From positions 9,064,522 to 9,104,521 of the forward strand of contig CM022678.1 of the NCBI GenBank assembly GCA_012295275.1: 40,000 bases of DNA. The letters run 5' to 3'. The translations under genes were made by a program, and so were the position numbers. Positions 34,641-40,000 of this stretch are shown here, piece by piece. The notes below the pieces were generated by a model that did not search any database, was not told the origin of the DNA, and saw nothing but the letters and a program-made list of their open reading frames with translations. Position 1 is the stretch's first letter. Each line of letters starts with the position of its first letter. The stretch is from Chrysomallon squamiferum. Taxonomy: Eukaryota; Mollusca; Gastropoda; Neomphalida; Peltospiridae.

Positions 34641-35110
34641 GGCCTTAACCTAATTTTATTTAGTATTTAAGAAGTCATTAATTTGTTTATTCTCACAAAA
34701 ATTATTATAAAATTTGTAGAAATTTATTCTGCATTCATTTCTGAGCTAAAAATGAAATTAAGAAAAATATCCATCATAATTATAAATATTATTAATATTA
34801 ATAAATAAATAATTGCGATAATAATTTTTAAGAAACAAAAAAGAATTGTTTTAAATAAATAAATAAAAAATAAAGTAAATTAATAAAATAAAATAAAATA
34901 AAGTTAACTTAAAAAACAAAAATGCAACACAAAAAAATAAAATAAAAACGGGATAAAAAGCAGTCATAACTATTCTTAAAAAACAAGGAACCCCCCCACC
35001 CCCGAAACCACCACCACAAAATAAAAACACTTCCTCATAGTTAAAAATTAAAGTTTAAATGAAACAGATATATGATTGTATTTTATTTTTTTTTTTTTTT
35101 TTTTTAATTA
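34641..35110. other. AT-rich spacer
   Basis: Aaataaataa and A-runs, a C-rich run (accccccccaccccc-like) at about 34990, and a T-run at 35084-35105. No gene. Confidence 0.6.
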
Positions 35111-35129
35111 TTATTAATATTTTTTGCTA

Positions 35130-35342
35130 CCAGGCCTTTTTCTGAGGAGAACGGATTCTGTTGGATATATACAGAGGACTCGAATGTCTCCGTCTATTCG
35201 ACCGAGATGATCCGAACGGTCCCGATCACTTTTCCGATACTGGGTCAGCGAGACTCGTGGTTTTGTTTATCAAGACTACAGTTAGCGCCATGCCTATCCG
35301 GTCGAGAAAGTTAGTGTTATAAACCGATGTTGGCAAATTCAG
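35130..35342 (+). promoter_or_regulatory. CpG-richer 5' exon candidate (plus)
   Basis: A GC- and CpG-enriched block ends in a strong donor, attcag|gtaagc (exon end 35342). An ATG at 35327 gives MLANS up to the donor; an upstream ATG at 35290 gives only a 10-codon frame. It is a good candidate for the first exon of the plus-strand EGF-repeat gene at 36-40 kb, mainly untranslated. Confidence 0.35.
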
Positions 35343-36231
35343 GTAAGCCGATAAGTCCACTTTATCGAACTACTAGCAAACCTTTTGTATGAAATAAATA
35401 TTTGAGATTAATACTGACTCTTGTGTTATATCTTATAGAGAAAAAGGCGACTTCCCCATAACCATTTTACCATCCCAATCGCCGAAACGGAACTTTGGTC
35501 GCAATTAATTCTCAAACATTCTGACTTAATAATTTATAATTTTAATATTTTCGGTAACTTTTAAATATTTTTTTAATTTCTTTTTGTTTCGAAATTATAT
35601 GTGATAAATTTTATAACGTGGTTTTTTTTTTTTTTTTTTTAACTGCAATTTATTTATTAGGCTTGTCAATGATAAATGTAATTTTTCTCTCTACAGGATA
35701 AACAAATCTTCTGCTGACCAGAAAAAAGACCAAGGTTGACCACTTGACCATGTGTGTAGTGAAGCGTTCATTGAAAAACATGACTTCTCCAGTCCTGCCA
35801 GTTAAGAGAAATTTGTACAGACTCAGACACTGAGATGTGCTCAACATGTTTGTAAACAGATGCTGGGTATAATGGACAAATAATTCAGTTTACTACAAGA
35901 TTTTATAAATTACTTAATGCCACCTGAGAATGTTTTAATATTAATATTATTTTAATTTTGTTACTATTAATTAGGTATGTTTAGTGAACAATGAGTTAAC
36001 AGTGAAAAGACAGTGATTTATATCTATCATTAATTAATTCTATAATTATTGTTTGTTTATTTAATTTTTTAAATGATAAAAAAAAGTCATTATCATTTTT
36101 GAACTCATGCTGTTTTAAATGTTGTTTATATTAATATTAAATTGAGGTAAAAAAAAAAACTGATTAAAAAAATGAAGAAAAAAGAAACAAGTCAAAAACA
36201 TTTTTAAAATAATAAATTACTTTTGTTTCAG
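35343..36231. other. Probable intron
   Basis: AT-rich. Around 35697-35870 a less AT-rich piece follows ctctacag on the plus strand but has stops in all frames that would join the exon above; the 65-codon minus frame there is unrecognised. Confidence 0.4.
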
Positions 36232-36306
36232 ACTGAGAATGTAGAAGTCAGGGTTTGACATGGGAACAGATTTCTCATAAAGCTGAAGGCAGTTTATGTC
36301 ACTATG
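36232..36306 (+). other. Possible decayed EGF-like exon
   Basis: Between tttgtttcag and tatg|gttact one frame reads ECRSQGLTWEQIS then HKAEGSLCHYG, resembling the second half of an EGF module, preceded by TGA. Weak. Confidence 0.22.
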
Positions 36307-36455
36307 GTTACTACTAGAAAAAAGTATGAGAAAGGTTAGTAGTTTTTTTTCTTTGAACTGTAGTGTACCTATCAAAGCAAAAAGTGCAAGGGCTGCCTGT
36401 CTTGTCTCAGATGAAAAAGTCCTTGTTTTCACAAATATTGAAATAAGCATTTTAC

Positions 36456-36492
<37 letters not shown>
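36456..36492. repeat. (ATT)n microsatellite, short
   Basis: About 12 ATT units. Confidence 0.95.
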
Positions 36493-36493
<1 letters not shown>

Positions 36494-36749
36494 ATAACTT
36501 GAATTTTATTTTATATATTTTGAATTGCATTGAGCGATTAAACAAAGTTTTTCCTCTGTACTCTGTATTACCTTGAATACAACAAAGATAACAGAAGATT
36601 TATTTTAAGAAGTATTTTATCTGTGTCAGTCACGCAGTCAGCAGATTGTTGGAGACAGAAATATTTGATGTCAATTATAGTCTGTACCCTTATTAAATCA
36701 TAGACATCCCTCTTTCTTAATAACAATAATAATAATTATATTACTATTA

Positions 36750-36755
36750 TTATTA

Positions 36756-36813
<58 letters not shown>
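36750..36813. repeat. (ATT)n microsatellite
   Basis: About 20 ATT units, ending at the acceptor of the first clear EGF exon. Confidence 0.95.
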
Positions 36814-36814
<1 letters not shown>

Positions 36815-36819
36815 TTTAG

Positions 36820-36951
36820 ATATAAATGAGTGTACATCAACTGATGTCAGTATTACTAAGTATATTGATACTTGTACTAACAGAATCAGTGGATTCACTT
36901 GTTCCTGTCTGGCTGGGAAGAAACTTGAAAATGACCAGACAACATGTGTTA
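36820..36951 (+). CDS. Calcium-binding EGF-like exon, open
   Basis: 132 nt (44 codons), phase 1 to 1, the classic EGF-module exon phase; acceptor attctttag and donor a|gtaagc. It reads INECTSTDVSITKYIDT then CTNRISGFTCSCLAGKK and ENDQTTCV. The (D)INEC start plus GF.C.C..G is the calcium-binding EGF signature of extracellular matrix and receptor proteins. Only five of six cysteines are present: the one normally between the first and the CTN cysteine is missing. It is the only EGF exon of this run with an unbroken frame. Confidence 0.72.
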
Positions 36952-37194
36952 GTAAGCAGAATTTCTCATTACAAAATACAATAATGTAAAAATAAATTTT
37001 TAAATATTTTAAAAACATAATTATATTTTGAAATCTGAAGCAACTTATTCTGTAAAATTAGAAATTTTCATGATATTTAGATTATACTTTTAATATAATT
37101 TTATAAATTTTGTTTTATAATAAATACTAACACAAAAATTTGATTTTAATTTAATTTATTTATTTTCAAATTGGATTTTATTTTTCCCTCTCAG

Positions 37195-37363
37195 ACCATT
37201 GTCAGTGTAAAGCTGGCTGGGTGGTGTGTGATGTGAAAACAACAGAGATGAATGTAGTGTTTCAACAGTTTCATGTCAAGCAAACAGCAACTGCAAAAAC
37301 CTGCCAGTCTCCTATCATTTGAGTGTAAGACAGGATATCACAACTTGTCAGATGAATGTATAC
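37195..37363 (+). pseudogene. EGF-like exon with two frameshifts
   Basis: 169 nt, acceptor ccctctcag and donor c|gtgagt. Piecewise frames read NHCQCKAGWVVCDV, then DECSVSTVSCQANSNCKN and SYH, then ECKTGYHNLSDECI. One base lost after catt at about 37317 removes the fourth cysteine of a C.C..GY motif; the other shift is near 37250. Confidence 0.62.
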
Positions 37364-38085
37364 GTGAGTAGGGTATACTTAATAAATAGTTAATTACTCA
37401 ATATTAAAAATATTTTGGTAACAAGCTGAAACTATAACATTTTACTTAATAAACAGTTATATGTTAGAAATAATTTCTATTATTTCATAAATAGTTATAT
37501 GTAACAAATAATTTCTTATTATTTATGAAATATTTATATGTTACAAATGATTTCTTATTACTTAATAAATAGTTATAGTCTAAAAAATAGTTAAACAATA
37601 CAAATGATTGATGAATTTTGTACATATTTTTGTGATTTTAATTACCAAAGAAAACAGAATGGATGTTTTAAAACTGAAAAATTACATAGTTAATTAATAC
37701 CTCAGTCACAAAATTAACTTTTTCTGCATTAAAATATAATAAATAAATATAATAATAAAAATATCATTTTATACTTGTTAATAATTTTTTCATCAAAATT
37801 AAGAGAATGTTTACTTAACACAGAAAAAGATCATGTAAAAGATCATTTTTTTAAATTGTTCAATGAGTGTTTGGTATCATTCTTGTACTAACACTGAGAA
37901 AAGCTACATTTGATCTTGTCAGAGTGATTACAAATTATAAAATATTTTTATTTTATTTTAATTGTGACAAAATTTGATAAAATTATAAACTATTTTATTT
38001 TCATTTGTGTGAGAATGTGATAAAATTGGTAAATTATTTTGTTGTGACAAAATATAATAAAGTTATAAAAATATTTTATGTTCAG
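37364..38085. other. Intron, AT-rich
   Basis: Loosely repeated aataaatagttatatgt motifs at 37380-37570 and gtgataaaattgt-like motifs at 37960-38060; no exon. Confidence 0.55.
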
Positions 38086-38202
38086 TTGTGACAGTGCTGC
38101 AGTGAACAGTTCGTGTGAACAGGGCTGCAGGGTGCATGACACAGTGGAGCAGTGTTTGTGTAGAAATGTTTACCTTGAATTCAGACAACAAAACATGCTC
38201 AG
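38086..38202 (+). pseudogene. EGF-like exon with frameshift
   Basis: 117 nt, acceptor atgttcag and donor g|gtgagt. It reads CDSAAVNSSCEQGC, RVHDTVEQCLCRN, then in another frame FTLNSDNKTCS. Across the shift all six EGF cysteines are present. The entry phase also disagrees with the preceding exon. Confidence 0.6.
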
Positions 38203-38734
38203 GTGAGTCAGTTCTATCTGGTTCTCAGGTTAAATTGTTCACTTCAAGCATTCTTAGTTTATTCATATTTCCAGTGTAAGTGTTATCTCTTTGAATCTGA
38301 ATGGCCAGCATTTCTACCATTATCTGTTGTTTTTTATTATTATTATTAATAATGTCATGCTCATTATATAATCAACAATCAGTTTGTAGCTTGGGTATGC
38401 ATTAGTAGCTTTTGTGCTATTCAAATAGTTAAGTTAAACTTCTCTTTTCTGGAATTAAGAAAAATTTCAAAGCAGTTAATACTATTTCAGAAACTTGTCA
38501 AGGTCTATGAATAATTTTTATTTTTATTAATAATATTACGTTATATCAAACCTGACTAATTTTATAAACTGATCAAAACCTCTCAGAATCTATGAATTTT
38601 AAATTTTGGTTAATCCATATATTTCTTATAAATAATTTCTGTGTAAATGATATTTGAATAATTTCAGAAACTTGTCAAAATGTAGGAGTATGTTTAATTG
38701 TTGTTAATTATTGAGATATGATTTATTTTTTTAG
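38203..38734. other. Intron, AT-rich
   Basis: Nothing recognised. A short tttattattattatta run lies near 38335. Confidence 0.55.
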
Positions 38735-38853
38735 ATATAAATGAATGTAATTCAACAATATTTATACTCAGAACTAAAACTACTAAGATGGAGGCTACAC
38801 ATGTTCCTGTATGGATGTTTATAAGTGGGAAACTGACAAAATTACTTGTAGAG
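38735..38853 (+). pseudogene. Calcium-binding EGF-like exon with frameshift
   Basis: 119 nt, acceptor tttttag and donor g|gtagat. It starts INECNSTIF and ends, one frame over, GGYTCSCMDVYKWETDKITC. One lost base between about 38762 and 38795 explains length and frame. Confidence 0.62.
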
Positions 38854-38872
38854 GTAGATATATATAACATAT

Positions 38873-38902
38873 CACACACACACACACACACACACACACA
38901 CC

Positions 38903-38978
<76 letters not shown>
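38873..38978. repeat. (CA)n microsatellite, about 105 bp
   Basis: CA repeats with one caa interruption, immediately after the last EGF donor. Confidence 0.97.
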
Positions 38979-38979
<1 letters not shown>

Positions 38980-39061
38980 CAACACATGCACATGCAAAGA
39001 TTGACACACATTAAAACATGCACACACACAAACCTCCATATACATACATATACAGTGAATT

Positions 39062-39385
39062 GAAGGAAATCAAAGCAAAACAGTGAAATCAATGAAATGA
39101 AATGATATATGATTATACACTGAAATGAAATTAAATGAAATGTAGTGGGGTGCTGTGAAATACAATAAATGAAATGAAATGAAATAATAATACAATAAAA
39201 CAAATAAATAAATGAAAAAATAATAACAATAAAATCAAATAAATCAAATAAATGCAATACAATGCAATACAATACAATACAATACAATACAATAAATGAA
39301 TGAATTGAACTGAACTGAACTGAACTGAACTGAAATAAATTAAATGATTCACAATGAAATAAAGTGAAATGAAATAAATACAATG
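39062..39385. repeat. Pentanucleotide mosaics (GAAAT)n, (AATAC)n, (TGAAC)n
   Basis: Successive blocks of gaaat/aaatg, atacaatac and tgaactgaac repeats. The minus-strand Ser/Phe/Ile frames over them are spurious. Confidence 0.92.
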
Positions 39386-39572
39386 CTAAAGTAAATTGAT
39401 TTTGTCCATGGAATAAATGGCTTTTTAACAGTAAGTAAAAAGTCATGAAAATAATTAAGTCATAACCCATCCCATTTGACTCATATCTACTTTCATGGTA
39501 AATTGTATAATATTGTTTATACAACTCTGACTATTATTTTAATTAATAATATTTATTTTATTTTTTTTTCAG

Positions 39573-39818
39573 GGTCCTTTTTCATAAGCTTGTTTTGAGA
39601 ATGAAAGAAAATGTGAGAAGTGACATTGATTCTAAGTGACTTGTTGTGTTTATCTCCCAGTTCTTCAAGTTTTCTCACTGTACTGAACAAACTAAACAGA
39701 AGAAACAGCAGAAGATAAAATATCTTCACAACACATATGAAGGACTGAAAAAAAAGTTACTTGTTATGTGGACTGCACTTACTGAAGAATTTATAAATCT
39801 GTGAAACTGTGATTTCAG
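39573..39818 (+). other. Possible decayed exon after the EGF run
   Basis: After tttcag, one frame has ACFENERKCEK then stops. Another frame is open at 39640-39804 with lysine/glutamine-rich text (FSHCTEQTKQKKQQKI and LHNTYEGLKKKLL) of coiled-coil character. No single interpretation holds. Confidence 0.2.
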
Positions 39819-39955
39819 ATTCAAAGTGTCATTCATGCAAGATACAGTCAGACATAGACCAGCAGACAGAATGTTTGGACCAGACAGTCAAGTGTGTGAA
39901 AAAGAAATTATTTTTAAAAATGACTGATGTAGAAATCCTTGATTTACTGCTTTAA
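39819..39955 (+). other. Possible terminal Cys-rich exon
   Basis: After tgatttcag a phase-1 frame of 44 codons reads SKCHSCKIQSDIDQQTECL and DQTVKCVKKK, ending DLLL and TAA at 39953-39955. The CxxC and spaced cysteines fit an extracellular protein, and the entry phase equals that of the EGF exons. Confidence 0.3.
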
Positions 39956-40000
39956 AAAAAATACAAATTGTATAGCTCAAGGGAGATAATTTTATTATTA

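Larger units (their letters stand above)
36820..38853 (+). pseudogene. EGF-repeat gene, probably decayed
   Basis: Four EGF-like exons in the same direction, GT-AG bounded; three are frame-broken. Such arrays occur in secreted matrix or cell-surface proteins (fibrillin-, fibulin- or EGF-receptor-ligand-like); no other domain is seen, so the protein cannot be named. Lengths of 169 and 119 nt in place of multiples of three confirm the indels. Low-quality consensus in the assembly would look the same and must be excluded. Confidence 0.6.

Noticed and set aside
35650-35847. 65-codon minus-strand frame
   Set aside because: No recognisable domain; it lies in the presumed intron of the plus-strand EGF-repeat gene and has no supporting splice structure.

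Overview
This is animal nuclear DNA: AT-rich, with GT-AG introns, small exons, LINE-type retrotransposon debris and very dense simple-sequence repeats. Animal origin follows from exons of an EGF-receptor-family tyrosine kinase, a CAMSAP/Patronin-like microtubule minus-end protein and calcium-binding EGF domains. The repeat style and LINE type would suit a mollusc or other lophotrochozoan, but the species cannot be fixed from the sequence. Almost every long open frame here is a by-product of microsatellites; the real coding sequence lies in short spliced exons found by protein similarity, phase and splice sites.

Region by region. (1) 1-10 kb, minus strand: eight exons of an EGFR-family gene, from the transmembrane segment through the kinase domain into the C-terminal tail, in correct order and with matching intron phases. 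The copy is broken by a 1-nt frameshift, four in-frame stops, two small in-frame deletions and a missing exon, so it is an unprocessed pseudogene or decaying paralogue. One exon end with its splice donor is amplified as a 37-bp tandem array. (2) 11.7-15.4 kb, minus: two leucine-rich-repeat exons and one doubtful exon, set among huge (TAG)n and (AAT)n arrays. (3) 17.0-18.3 kb, plus: a small two-exon gene model of about 68 codons and unknown function, with a 38-bp tandem duplication at its 3' coding end. (4) 18.7-23.1 kb: fragments of non-LTR retrotransposons in both orientations; one carries seven 65-bp tandem copies of a conserved ORF2 C-terminal segment. (5) 23.1-24.0 kb: CpG-richer, promoter-like DNA. 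(6) 24-30.7 kb: mostly non-coding, with two isolated exon-like segments of unknown family on the minus strand. (7) 31.8-33.0 kb, minus: LINE endonuclease and linker remnant. (8) 33.5-34.0 kb, minus: two adjoining CAMSAP-like exons, one with an in-frame TGA. (9) 34.4-35.35 kb: CpG-richer stretch with outward-facing 5'-exon candidates. (10) 36-40 kb, plus: a run of EGF-like exons, most carrying indels.

Taken together, three gene fragments with no obvious relation to each other (EGFR-like, CAMSAP-like, EGF-repeat) keep their exon-intron layout but are broken in the coding frame, in a background loaded with expanded microsatellites. I infer a relaxed, degenerating region, possibly segmental duplicates or poorly recombining chromatin; assembly error is the main alternative. 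No prokaryotic system, CRISPR array, operon, rRNA or tRNA gene was seen.
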